The position numbers were made by a program, and so were the translations under genes. Below are positions 1 to 7,019 of a stretch of 10,358 bases of DNA, one piece after another; position 1 is the first letter of the stretch, and each line of letters starts with the position of its first letter. Location of the stretch: NCBI GenBank assembly GCA_022736605.1, contig DZDB01000066.1:1-10358 (forward strand). The letters run 5' to 3'. Below the pieces are notes generated by a model. That model made no database searches and was not told where the DNA came from. It worked only from the letters and a program-made list of their open reading frames with translations. This DNA is from Sideroxydans lithotrophicus (GTDB lineage Bacteria; Pseudomonadota; Gammaproteobacteria; Burkholderiales; Sulfuriferulaceae).

Positions 1-2
1 CG

Positions 3-203
3 TTTAATTTTGCGCCCAGTGCCAAGCTGCCGGGGCTGGCTGGCGGGCAGCAGCTGGCCGATGCCACGCCGGTGCAATCGAGCTTTAACCAGCGCCATGA
101 CGTGAGTGATTATCTGGTCGCGCATCGTGATTTTTCGCCGGGCGAGATGGTTTCGCCGCTGGCCAACGTCAATTATGAAGTGGCTGCGGATAACACTAAA
201 TGA
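3..203 (+). CDS. rseA: Anti-sigma-E factor RseA/MucA, C-terminal end (5' truncated by window edge)
   Basis: Reading frame 3 is open from the window edge for 66 codons and ends in TGA. RseA/MucA is an inner-membrane anti-sigma factor: its cytoplasmic N-terminus binds sigma-E and its periplasmic C-terminus binds RseB and is the target of regulated proteolysis. Only the periplasmic C-terminal part is visible here. It contains a segment reading YLVAHRDFSP, which resembles the conserved end of the RseA C-terminal domain. The call rests mainly on position: the stop overlaps the rseB start by 4 bp (ATGA), and rseB, rseC and a mucD-like gene follow in the usual order. The sigma factor rpoE is expected just upstream, outside the window. 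No membrane segment is visible in this fragment. Confidence 0.85.
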   Translation, partial: FNFAPSAKLPGLAGGQQLADATPVQSSFNQRHDVSDYLVAHRDFSPGEMVSPLANVNYEVAADNTK

Positions 204-1156
204 AATGGATTTTGATGGCGGCATGGCTGGTGCTGATTGCCCCGGCGCATGCCGCAGGCAATCTGACGGCCAGCCAGTGGAGCGACTGGCTGAACCGCGT
301 GGCACAGGCCGCCGAGCAGTTGAATTACACCGGCACGTTTGTCTATCAGCATGGCTCGAATGTTGATGTGTCGCGTGTCGCGCACCGTGCCGACGGCAGC
401 GACGAAATGGGCAAAATCGAGGTGCTGTCGGGTTCGCCGCACGAATATGTCAGCATCAACGATCAGGTGTTCTGCTACGTGCCGGACGGTGAGCGCGTCA
501 AGGTCGAGCAGCGCAAGCATTACAAATTCTTCCCCGCCCTGTTGCCGGTACCGGCGACTTCGATCGCCGCGCATTACACCCTTAAGTCACTGGGGCGCAG
601 CAATGTCGCCGGGCGCGAGTGTCTGGCGGTGGCGCTGGAGCCGAAGGACGATTACCGCTATGGCTATCAGCTGTGTGCCGATGTGGCGACCGGGTTGCTG
701 TTGAAAGCGGTGCCGCTGGATGCCAACAATCAGCCCAGCGGCCAGTTCGTATTTACCCAGGTCGAGATTGGCGCTGCCCCCGAGCGGAGTTATTTCAAAT
801 CGGCCTACGCGGGCAAAAAGCTCGTCAATGCGATTCAGCCTGCTTCTGATTCGCTGCGGCCGGACTGGTCGGTCAGGCAGTTGCCTGCCGGGTTTAGCAA
901 GGTAATGGAAGCGAACCGGCTGCTGCCCGGCAAGAAGACGCCGGTACGCCAGCTGGTGTACTCCGATGGCCTGGCCACGGTATCGCTGTTCATCGAGCCC
1001 TACGCCAAGGTGGAAAATCCGATGCGCGGCCTGTCGAGCCAGGGTCTGGTCAACGTTTATGCGCGCCAGTTGGGCAAGTACCAGATTACCGTACTGGGCG
1101 AAGTGCCGCCGAATACGGTGATGCAGATGGCGGATAGTCTGAAGGAAGGCAAGTGA
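200..1156 (+). CDS. rseB: Sigma-E regulatory protein RseB/MucB, periplasmic
   Basis: 318 aa, the usual size for RseB/MucB. RseB is a periplasmic protein that binds the RseA C-terminal domain and shields it from DegS-type cleavage; mislocalised lipoproteins or LPS are thought to release it. The N-terminus (MKWILMAAWLVLIAPAHA) is a signal peptide with likely cleavage after AHA at residue 18. Residues about 22-200 form the LolA-like lipid-binding domain, beginning with the family hallmark NYTGTFVYQHG (42-52). Residues about 215-315 form the smaller C-terminal domain, with the motif YSDGLATVSLFIEP near 254-267. The ATG overlaps the rseA stop as ATGA and has no strong Shine-Dalgarno sequence, which fits translational coupling. 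Its stop overlaps the GTG start of rseC. Confidence 0.95.
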   Translation: MKWILMAAWLVLIAPAHAAGNLTASQWSDWLNRVAQAAEQLNYTGTFVYQHGSNVDVSRVAHRADGSDEMGKIEVLSGSPHEYVSINDQVFCYVPDGERVKVEQRKHYKFFPALLPVPATSIAAHYTLKSLGRSNVAGRECLAVALEPKDDYRYGYQLCADVATGLLLKAVPLDANNQPSGQFVFTQVEIGAAPERSYFKSAYAGKKLVNAIQPASDSLRPDWSVRQLPAGFSKVMEANRLLPGKKTPVRQLVYSDGLATVSLFIEPYAKVENPMRGLSSQGLVNVYARQLGKYQITVLGEVPPNTVMQMADSLKEGK

Positions 1157-1629
1157 CAGAAACCCAGGCAATGGTCATGGCGGTTGAGCCGGGTGCAGCA
1201 CTGGTCGAAACCATGGCGCCATCGGGTTGTTCCGCCTGTGGCACCAGCAGCGGTGGCTGCGGTGTCAACAGCATCGGCCAGATATTTACCCTGAAAACCA
1301 AACGCTATCGTGTACTTGATCCCGTCGGTAGCCGGGTGGGCGAGGCGGTGGTGATCGGCGTGGCTGAGGGTGCCGTGTTGCGCGGTTCCGGCGCGGTTTA
1401 TCTGTTGCCCTTGCTGCTGGTCTTTGTTGGCGCATTGCTGGCGGCGCAGTTTGCCGCACCAGCCAGTCGTGATGTGTGGTCCATCGCCGGGTCGGCCATC
1501 GGATTTTTGCTCGGCGCTGGCTGGTTGTGGTGGTTCAGCCGCCGGGCGGCGCGCGATGCCCGGTTTCAGCCGGTCATCGTGCGCCGTGTCAATCAAGCTT
1601 CGTTTGTCCTCAAGGAAGTTAAATCATGA
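1153..1629 (+). CDS. rseC: Positive regulator of sigma-E, RseC/MucC family membrane protein
   Basis: 158 aa with a GTG start inside the rseB stop (GTGA overlap). RseC/MucC is an inner-membrane protein that modestly raises sigma-E activity; related RnfF-like proteins are linked to electron-transfer complexes and thiamine synthesis. The N-terminal part carries a Cys cluster, C26-x2-C29-x6-C36 in a Gly/Ser-rich stretch, typical of the family and possibly a redox or metal site. Two hydrophobic helices follow at roughly residues 78-97 and 103-122, joined by a short loop, and then a basic segment (SRRAARDAR) that is probably cytoplasmic. The C-terminal tail ends VLKEVKS. The gene overlaps the next start by 4 bp. 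Family assignment is firm; biochemical role is poorly known. Confidence 0.92.
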   Translation: MTETQAMVMAVEPGAALVETMAPSGCSACGTSSGGCGVNSIGQIFTLKTKRYRVLDPVGSRVGEAVVIGVAEGAVLRGSGAVYLLPLLLVFVGALLAAQFAAPASRDVWSIAGSAIGFLLGAGWLWWFSRRAARDARFQPVIVRRVNQASFVLKEVKS

Positions 1630-3020
1630 AGAAAATTGCCTGGTTGTGGGCTTTATGGCTCATGTTTGCAGGGGTGGCACTGGCCAATGACCTGCCGGAT
1701 TTTACCCAGCTGGTCGAACAGCACGGGGCGGCGGTGGTGAATATCACCAGCACCCAGCTGGTCAAGCAGAACCCTGCCGACATGATGCAGGGCGTGCCGG
1801 ACGACATGCAGGATTTTTTCCGCCGCTTCATGCAGCCGCCTGGTGGCAATAGCGGTGGCAACGCCGCCAGGGCGCCACGCGAAGTGCCGGTACGCAGCGG
1901 TGGTTCGGGGTTCATCATCAGCCCGGATGGTTACATCATGACCAATGCGCACGTGGTGGCGGGCGCCGATGAAGTGGTGGTGAAACTCACCGACAAGCGT
2001 GAGTTTCGCGCCAAGGTGATCGGCGCAGACAAGGCCAGCGATGTGGCATTGATCAAGATTAACGCGACCAACCTGCCGACCGTGACGATCGGCAATCCGA
2101 AAACCCTCAAGGTAGGGGAGTGGGTGATTGCCATCGGCTCACCATTCGGTTTCGAAAATTCGGTTACGGCGGGCATCGTCAGCGCCAAGGGGCGCTCGCT
2201 GCCAAGCGATAATTATGTGCCGTTCATCCAGACCGACGTGGCGATCAATCCGGGCAACTCCGGTGGGCCGCTGTTCAACATGCAGGGTCAGGTGGTCGGC
2301 ATCAATTCGCAGATACTGTCGGATTCGGGCGGCTACATGGGCGTGTCGTTCGCCATTCCCATCGACGTGGCGATGAACGTGGCTGACCAGCTCAAGCAGT
2401 TCGGCAAGGTCAGCCGGGGGCGACTCGGCGTGGTGATTCAGGATGTGAACGCCGGCAATGCCGATGCCTTTGGCCTGGCCAAGCCGATGGGCGCGTTGGT
2501 GTCGCAGGTGGACAAGGGTGGTCCGGCTGACAAGGCGGGTGTGTTGCCCGGTGACGTGGTGCTGAAATACGACGGCAAGCCGATTGAACGCTCTACCGAT
2601 TTGCCCCAGCTGGTGGCGGCTACCAAGCCGGGTACAGTGGCCACGCTGGATGTGTGGCGCAACCGCGCCAGCAAACAGCTGACGGTAACGGTCGGCAAGC
2701 TGCCGGATGAGAAAGCCGCCGCCAGCAAGGTCGGCAAGGCGGGTAAGACGCCGGATAAAGTTGGGCTGACACTGAGTGACCTGACCGATGCGCAGCGCAG
2801 TTCGCTGGGTTCGGATCAGGGCGTGATGGTGGACAGCGCGCAAGGCGAGGCCGCGCGTGCCGGTATCCAGCAAGGCGATATCATTCTGGCGGTCAGCAAC
2901 ACGCCGGTCAAAAGCGTGGCGCAATTCAGCCAGCTGCTGGCGCAGGCCAAGGGCAAGAGCCTGGCGTTGCTGGTCAAGCGCGGTACCGATACGGTATTCG
3001 TGCCGCTGCGTTTGCCCTGA
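1626..3020 (+). CDS. mucD: DegP/MucD-family periplasmic serine endoprotease
   Basis: 464 aa, normal for DegP/DegQ/MucD (HtrA family). It degrades, and may chaperone, misfolded periplasmic proteins. The signal peptide covers residues 1-20 with cleavage after VALA. The trypsin-like domain spans about 25-255, with catalytic H109 (TNAHVV), D139 (SDVALI) and S212 (NPGNSGGPL). Two PDZ domains follow at about 262-355 and 375-462. The loop at 70-85 is short and rich in Gly, Asn and Ala. The start is ATG in an ATGA overlap with rseC, preceded by AAGGAAG at a suitable distance. The position directly after rseC matches the algU-mucABCD layout of pseudomonads, so mucD fits better than degP, although degP or degQ naming is possible. 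Its TGA overlaps the next ATG by one base. Confidence 0.95.
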   Translation: MKKIAWLWALWLMFAGVALANDLPDFTQLVEQHGAAVVNITSTQLVKQNPADMMQGVPDDMQDFFRRFMQPPGGNSGGNAARAPREVPVRSGGSGFIISPDGYIMTNAHVVAGADEVVVKLTDKREFRAKVIGADKASDVALIKINATNLPTVTIGNPKTLKVGEWVIAIGSPFGFENSVTAGIVSAKGRSLPSDNYVPFIQTDVAINPGNSGGPLFNMQGQVVGINSQILSDSGGYMGVSFAIPIDVAMNVADQLKQFGKVSRGRLGVVIQDVNAGNADAFGLAKPMGALVSQVDKGGPADKAGVLPGDVVLKYDGKPIERSTDLPQLVAATKPGTVATLDVWRNRASKQLTVTVGKLPDEKAAASKVGKAGKTPDKVGLTLSDLTDAQRSSLGSDQGVMVDSAQGEAARAGIQQGDIILAVSNTPVKSVAQFSQLLAQAKGKSLALLVKRGTDTVFVPLRLP

Positions 3021-3274
3021 TGACTGCGCCGCCACGCCTGACGGTTTACCTGCGGCGTTATTGCCACCTGTGTCACGATTTGCTGACGCAGCTGGTACCG
3101 TTGCAGGCGCGTCACGGGTTTGAGGTGATCGAGGTTGATATTGATCCGGATCCGGCGCTGGAAACGCGCTACGGCACGCTGATTCCGGTGCTGGTCGGTG
3201 CCGACGGCGTAGAAATCTGTCATTACTTTCTGGACGAGCCGGCACTTACAGCTTATTTGTCCAAATTCCGTTAA
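3020..3274 (+). CDS. Small glutaredoxin-like (DUF836) thiol-disulfide protein
   Basis: 84 aa. After a short lead it shows a beta strand (LTVYLRRY) and a redox-type motif C15-H-L-C18, then a strand-rich stretch with EVDIDPDP, a likely cis-proline in TLIPVL (P56), and a final VEICHYFLDEPALTAYL segment. This is the glutaredoxin-like DUF836 fold, whose members commonly sit beside lepA or sigma-E genes in betaproteobacteria. No signal peptide is present, so it is probably cytoplasmic. Its partner is unknown, and the active-site CHLC motif differs from the CPYC of classical glutaredoxins. The ATG overlaps the mucD stop (TGATG), implying reinitiation. Its own TAA overlaps a TAAAAT hexamer that could act as a -10 element for lepA. 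Confidence 0.85.
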   Translation: MTAPPRLTVYLRRYCHLCHDLLTQLVPLQARHGFEVIEVDIDPDPALETRYGTLIPVLVGADGVEICHYFLDEPALTAYLSKFR

Positions 3275-3277
3275 AAT
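3272..3277 (+). promoter_or_regulatory. Possible -10 element upstream of lepA (TAAAAT)
   Basis: TAAAAT matches the sigma-70 consensus TATAAT at five of six bases and overlaps the stop codon of the glutaredoxin-like gene. Transcription from it would begin near 3284, giving a leader of about 43 nt that includes the whole hairpin at 3299-3317. No convincing -35 hexamer lies 16-18 bases upstream (the sequence there is around CAGCTT), so this is only a candidate. Confidence 0.3.
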
Positions 3278-3298
3278 TCACCGCTATTGAGTATGCCC

Positions 3299-3324
3299 AG
3301 GCACACAGCGTGTGCCTTTTTTAT
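3299..3324 (+). terminator. Rho-independent terminator or attenuator just before lepA
   Basis: A perfect 8-bp stem (AGGCACAC / GTGTGCCT, 3299-3306 and 3310-3317) with a 3-nt AGC loop is followed by an uninterrupted run of six T (3317-3322) and then AT. This is a textbook intrinsic terminator. It ends the mucD-grx block, but the lepA ATG begins only three bases after it, at 3327. It must therefore be bypassed, or act within the lepA leader, for lepA to be made. Confidence 0.85.
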
Positions 3325-3326
3325 TG

Positions 3327-5120
3327 ATGAAAAACATCCGCAATTTTTCCATTATTGCCCACATCGACCACGGCAAATCGACGCTGGCTGACCGCATTAT
3401 CCAGCTCTGTGGTGGGCTGGCTGCGCGCGAGATGGAGGCGCAGGTGCTCGATTCCATGGATCTGGAACGCGAGCGCGGCATTACCATCAAGGCGCAGACC
3501 GCCGCGCTGGAGTACAAGGCGCGCGACGGCCAGGTGTATCAGCTGCATCTGATCGACACCCCCGGTCACGTCGATTTTTCCTATGAGGTGAGCCGTTCGC
3601 TGTCGGCGTGCGAGGGCGCGCTGCTGGTGGTCGATGCGTCGCAGGGGGTGGAAGCGCAAACCGTCGCCAACTGTTACACCGCGACCGAATTAGGCGTGGA
3701 AGTGGTGCCGGTACTGAACAAGATTGACCTGCCTGCGGCCGAGCCGGATCGCGTGATCCAGGAAATCGAGGATATCATCGGCATCGACGCGCATGACGCG
3801 GTGCGCGCCTCGGCCAAGTCGGGGCTGGGCGTGGAGGAAATTCTCGAAGCGGTGATCGCCAGGATTCCGCCGCCGACCGGCGACCTCGATGCGCCGCTGA
3901 AAGCCTTGATCATCGATTCATGGTTCGATAATTATGTCGGCGTGGTGATGCTGGTGCGCGTGGTCGATGGCAAGTTGCACCCGAAAGAAAAAATCCGCCT
4001 GATGGCAAACAACTCGGTACACCTGACCGAGCAGGTGGGTGTGTTCACCCCCAAGGCGCGCCAGCGTACGGTGTTGCAGGCGGGCGAGGTGGGCTTCATC
4101 ATCGCCGGCATCAAGGAGCTCAAGGCCGCCAAGGTGGGCGATACGGTCACACTGGACGCACGCCCCGCCAGCGAACCGTTGCCGGGCTTCAAGGAAATCA
4201 AGCCGCAGGTGTTCGCCGGTCTGTATCCGGTTGAATCGCATGATTACGATTCGCTGCGCGACGCGCTGGAAAAACTCAAGCTCAACGATGCCTCGCTGCA
4301 ATATGAGCCGGAGGTGTCGCAGGCGCTGGGATTCGGCTTCCGCTGCGGTTTTCTCGGTTTGCTGCACATGGAAATTGTGCAGGAACGGCTGGAACGCGAG
4401 TACGACATGGATCTGATCACCACCGCACCCACGGTGATCTATGAAGTGGTGCTCAAGGACGGCAGCATGATCCACATCGAGAACCCGTCCAAGCTGCCGG
4501 ACCTGTCGAGCATCGAAGAAATCCGTGAGCCGATCATTACTGCGACGATCCTGGTGCCCGAGGAATACCTTGGCAATGTGATGACGCTGTGCACGCAGAA
4601 GCGCGGCGCGCAGACCAACATGCAGTACATGGGGCGTCAGGTCATGCTCAATTACGACATGCCGATGAACGAGGTGGTGATGGACTTTTTTGACCGTCTT
4701 AAGTCGGCTACACGCGGTTATGCTTCGCTGGACTACGATTTCAAGGAATTTCGCGGCGCCGATCTGGTCAAGCTCGACATTCTGGTCAACAGTGAAAAAG
4801 TCGATGCGCTGTCGCTGATCGTGCACCGTGCCACCAGTCAGTACAAAGGCCGCGAACTGGCGTCCAAAATGCGCGAGCTGATTCCGCGTCAAATGTTCGA
4901 TGTGGCAATTCAGGCAGCGATCGGCGCGCAGATCATTGCGCGCGAAAACGTCAAGGCGCTGCGCAAGAACGTGCTGGCCAAATGCTACGGTGGCGATATC
5001 AGTCGCAAGCGCAAGCTGCTGGAAAAGCAGAAAGCCGGTAAAAAACGCATGAAACAGGTTGGAAACGTGGAAATTCCACAGGAAGCCTTCCTTGCGATTC
5101 TGCAAGTGGGCGATAAATAA
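3327..5120 (+). CDS. lepA: Elongation factor 4 (LepA), ribosome-associated GTPase
   Basis: 597 aa, the standard LepA length. EF4 is a translational GTPase that acts on the ribosome, reported to back-translocate tRNAs and to help initiation or 30S biogenesis. The GTPase motifs are clear: G1 AHIDHGKS (11-18), G2 RGIT (50-53), G3 DTPGH (77-81), G4 NKID (131-134) and G5 SAK (162-164). EF-G-like domains II, III and V follow, and then the LepA-specific C-terminal domain containing the basic segment SRKRKLLEKQKAGKKR. The ATG at 3327 was chosen because homologues begin MKNIRNFSIIAHIDHGKS. In-frame GTG (3312) and TTG (3324) codons lie upstream, but the GTG sits inside the hairpin stem. No Shine-Dalgarno sequence precedes the ATG; T-rich terminator sequence occupies that place. 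Confidence 0.97.
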   Translation: MKNIRNFSIIAHIDHGKSTLADRIIQLCGGLAAREMEAQVLDSMDLERERGITIKAQTAALEYKARDGQVYQLHLIDTPGHVDFSYEVSRSLSACEGALLVVDASQGVEAQTVANCYTATELGVEVVPVLNKIDLPAAEPDRVIQEIEDIIGIDAHDAVRASAKSGLGVEEILEAVIARIPPPTGDLDAPLKALIIDSWFDNYVGVVMLVRVVDGKLHPKEKIRLMANNSVHLTEQVGVFTPKARQRTVLQAGEVGFIIAGIKELKAAKVGDTVTLDARPASEPLPGFKEIKPQVFAGLYPVESHDYDSLRDALEKLKLNDASLQYEPEVSQALGFGFRCGFLGLLHMEIVQERLEREYDMDLITTAPTVIYEVVLKDGSMIHIENPSKLPDLSSIEEIREPIITATILVPEEYLGNVMTLCTQKRGAQTNMQYMGRQVMLNYDMPMNEVVMDFFDRLKSATRGYASLDYDFKEFRGADLVKLDILVNSEKVDALSLIVHRATSQYKGRELASKMRELIPRQMFDVAIQAAIGAQIIARENVKALRKNVLAKCYGGDISRKRKLLEKQKAGKKRMKQVGNVEIPQEAFLAILQVGDK

Positions 5121-5133
5121 TCATCGTGTCATT

Positions 5134-5141
5134 AAGGGAAG
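5134..5141 (+). promoter_or_regulatory. Ribosome binding site of lepB
   Basis: AAGGGAAG lies just ahead of the lepB ATG at 5145, with GGGA centred about five to seven bases upstream of it. It is the clearest Shine-Dalgarno sequence in the lepA-era block and fixes the lepB start, since the short lepA-lepB gap (24 bases) has no overlap to couple translation. Confidence 0.7.
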
Positions 5142-5144
5142 ACC

Positions 5145-5951
5145 ATGGATTTTGCACTCATCATGTTTGTGGCGCTGGTGATTACCGGCGTGATCTGGCT
5201 GATCGACAGCCTGTTCTTCAAGGCGAAGCGCGCCAAAGACGCCAAGCTGCCGGTGCTGACCGAATATGCCAAGAGTTTTTTCCCGGTGATTCTTGCAGTG
5301 TTCCTGCTGCGCTCGTTTCTGGTCGAACCGTTCAAGATTCCTTCGGGTTCGATGCTGCCGACCTTGCTGGTGGGTGATTTCATTCTGGTGAACAAATACG
5401 AATACGGTATTCGTCTGCCCATTATCAACAAGAAAATCGTCGATATCGGCAACCCGCAGCCAGGTGATGTCATGGTGTTTCGCTATCCGCTTGACCCGAG
5501 TATGGATTACATCAAGCGCGTGGTCGGTGTGCCGGGTGATACCGTCACGTATCAGGACAAGCGCCTGACGATTAACGGCAAACCGCTGGTGACGACAGCG
5601 GATGGCACCTATAACTATGTCGGACGCGGGCTGAATTTTGTGACAACCGATCAATATACGGAACAGCTCGGTGCGCACCTGCATAAAATCATTACCCAGG
5701 CGGATCGGCCGGTGATCGATCTGAGCCAGGTCGACAGCCAGTTCCCGTATCGCGAAAACTGCGATTACAATGATAGCGGCTTTACCTGCAAGGTGCCGCA
5801 AGGCTACTATTTCATGATGGGCGACAACCGCGACGACAGCACCGACAGCCGCTATTGGGGTTTTGTGCCGGACAAGAACATCGTCGGTCGTGCGTTCATG
5901 ATCTGGTGGAATTTCGACCACCTCAAACGCATCGGTGAATTCATCAAATGA
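5145..5951 (+). CDS. lepB: Signal peptidase I (LepB)
   Basis: 268 aa. LepB is the inner-membrane serine protease that removes signal peptides from exported proteins; its Ser/Lys dyad faces the periplasm. The first membrane helix is at about 3-21, followed by a charged cytoplasmic loop (KAKRAKDAK) and a second helix at about 44-60. The catalytic Ser is S69 in PSGSM (box B). The general-base Lys is K124 in YIKRVVG (box D). Box E is GDNRDDS (226-232). Cys206 and Cys215 could form the disulfide seen in E. coli LepB. Relative to minimal enzymes, about 60 residues are inserted between boxes D and E, as in other proteobacterial enzymes. The stop overlaps an ATG of the next gene (ATGA). Confidence 0.97.
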   Translation: MDFALIMFVALVITGVIWLIDSLFFKAKRAKDAKLPVLTEYAKSFFPVILAVFLLRSFLVEPFKIPSGSMLPTLLVGDFILVNKYEYGIRLPIINKKIVDIGNPQPGDVMVFRYPLDPSMDYIKRVVGVPGDTVTYQDKRLTINGKPLVTTADGTYNYVGRGLNFVTTDQYTEQLGAHLHKIITQADRPVIDLSQVDSQFPYRENCDYNDSGFTCKVPQGYYFMMGDNRDDSTDSRYWGFVPDKNIVGRAFMIWWNFDHLKRIGEFIK

Positions 5952-5962
5952 TGGGGAATAGC

Positions 5963-6325
5963 ATGAAAAAACAACAGGGCGCGACGCTTATCGGCATGCT
6001 GTTCACCGGTATTCTGGTGGTGTTTGCCGCGATTGTGGTGATGAAACTGGTGCCGGCCTACATCGAATACATGTCGATCCAGAAGGTATTGGGCGCGATG
6101 GATAAAGATCCTGCCTTGAAAGACGCCAAGAACAGCGAAGTGCGTGAATCGTATGCGCGCCGCGCCGGCATCGACAACATCACCGCCGTGAAGCCGGAAG
6201 ACCTGGATATTTCGCGTGACAGCGGACGGCTGGTGGTGGGCGCCAAGTACCGGGTGGAAAAACCGCTGTTCGGCAATGTCGGCCTGTACATCGACTTTAA
6301 CGCCTCGTCCGCCCCCACGCCCTAA
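5963..6325 (+). CDS. DUF4845 family single-pass membrane protein
   Basis: 120 aa from the ATG at 5963. The same frame also has ATG at 5948 (ATGA overlap with lepB, 125 aa) and at 5951. I chose 5963 because it follows GGGGA at five bases and because family members typically start with a short basic N-terminus. The protein begins KKQQGATLIGM, then has one long hydrophobic helix (about residues 9-31) and a soluble C-terminal part of roughly 88 residues. This N-terminus resembles a type IV prepilin cleavage site followed by the hydrophobic stem, but the usual Glu at mature position 5 is Gly. The lepB-DUF4845-rnc order is recurrent in beta- and gammaproteobacteria; function is unknown. Its TAA is in frame with, and immediately before, the TTG start of rnc. 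Confidence 0.88.
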   Translation: MKKQQGATLIGMLFTGILVVFAAIVVMKLVPAYIEYMSIQKVLGAMDKDPALKDAKNSEVRESYARRAGIDNITAVKPEDLDISRDSGRLVVGAKYRVEKPLFGNVGLYIDFNASSAPTP

Positions 6326-6988
6326 TTGAAAGCCATCGAACAGGCGCTGGGGTATACCTTCCGTGACCCGCGCCATCTGCAACAGGCGCTGACCCATCGC
6401 AGTTTCGGCACGCCGCACAACGAGCGGCTGGAGTTTTTGGGCGACAGCGTGCTCAATTGCGCCGTAGCGCATCTGCTGTATCAGCAGTTTCCGGATTTGC
6501 CTGAAGGCGCGCTGTCGCGGCTGCGTGCCAGTCTGGTACGCCAGCAGGCGTTGTTCGAGATTGCCATGCGGCTCAACATTGGCGAGTACCTCCGGCTCGG
6601 CGATGGTGAGGTCAAAAGCGGCGGGCGGCAACGGCCATCGATACTCGCCGACGCGCTTGAATCGCTGTTTGGTGCGCTGTTCCTTGATGCTGGTTTTGAC
6701 ACGGCGGCGCGGGTAATTCAGGCGCTGTACGCAGCCCAGGTCGCCAGCATTGATCCCAACCAGTCCGCCAAAGACGCCAAAACCCTGCTGCAAGAGGTGC
6801 TGCAAAGCCGCCGTCTGGCGCTGCCAGACTACGTGCTGGTTGGCACCCGGGGCGAAGCGCACGCGCAGACCTTTCACATTGACTGCGTGATCGCCGCGTT
6901 GAATATCCGCACCCACGGCGCCGGTAACAGCCGCCGCGTGGCGGAACAAAATGCCGCCCAGCAAGCCTACAATGTGCTGAACGGCTGA
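6326..6988 (+). CDS. rnc: Ribonuclease III
   Basis: 220 aa, slightly shorter than E. coli RNase III (226). It cleaves double-stranded RNA, processing the rRNA precursor and structured mRNAs. The nuclease domain has the signature HNERLEFLGDS (31-41) with acidic residues E33, E36 and D40, and the second active-site pair D109 and E112 in ILADALES. The linker is followed by a double-stranded-RNA-binding domain (about 148-220), with GEAHAQTF and the GNSRRVAEQNAA helix. The start is TTG: an in-frame TAA directly precedes it, and no in-frame ATG, GTG or other TTG occurs between it and the catalytic motif. No Shine-Dalgarno sequence is present, so translation probably depends on termination-reinitiation from the DUF4845 gene. 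era follows after 31 bases. Confidence 0.96.
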   Translation: MKAIEQALGYTFRDPRHLQQALTHRSFGTPHNERLEFLGDSVLNCAVAHLLYQQFPDLPEGALSRLRASLVRQQALFEIAMRLNIGEYLRLGDGEVKSGGRQRPSILADALESLFGALFLDAGFDTAARVIQALYAAQVASIDPNQSAKDAKTLLQEVLQSRRLALPDYVLVGTRGEAHAQTFHIDCVIAALNIRTHGAGNSRRVAEQNAAQQAYNVLNG

Positions 6989-7019
6989 ATGCCTTCACAC
7001 GCCAATCGAAAGTCCCGCC

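Noticed and set aside
2139..3245. Open frame of 368 codons on the - strand opposite mucD and the glutaredoxin-like gene
   Set aside because: Same codon-bias shadow effect; nothing recognisable in the product.
3312..3326. GTG at 3312 and TTG at 3324 as alternative lepA starts
   Set aside because: They add residues not found in homologues, which begin MKNIRNF. The GTG is buried in the terminator stem.
3918..5105. Long open frame of 395 codons on the - strand inside lepA
   Set aside because: It lies wholly opposite a certain gene and its product is rich in His, Arg and Gln, typical of an antisense shadow created by GC-rich codon usage. No family resemblance or ribosome binding site.
5852..6964. 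Open frame of 370 codons on the - strand across lepB, DUF4845 and rnc
   Set aside because: Antisense shadow across three genes with conserved protein motifs on the + strand. Its translation shows low-complexity His/Arg/Gln composition and no domain.
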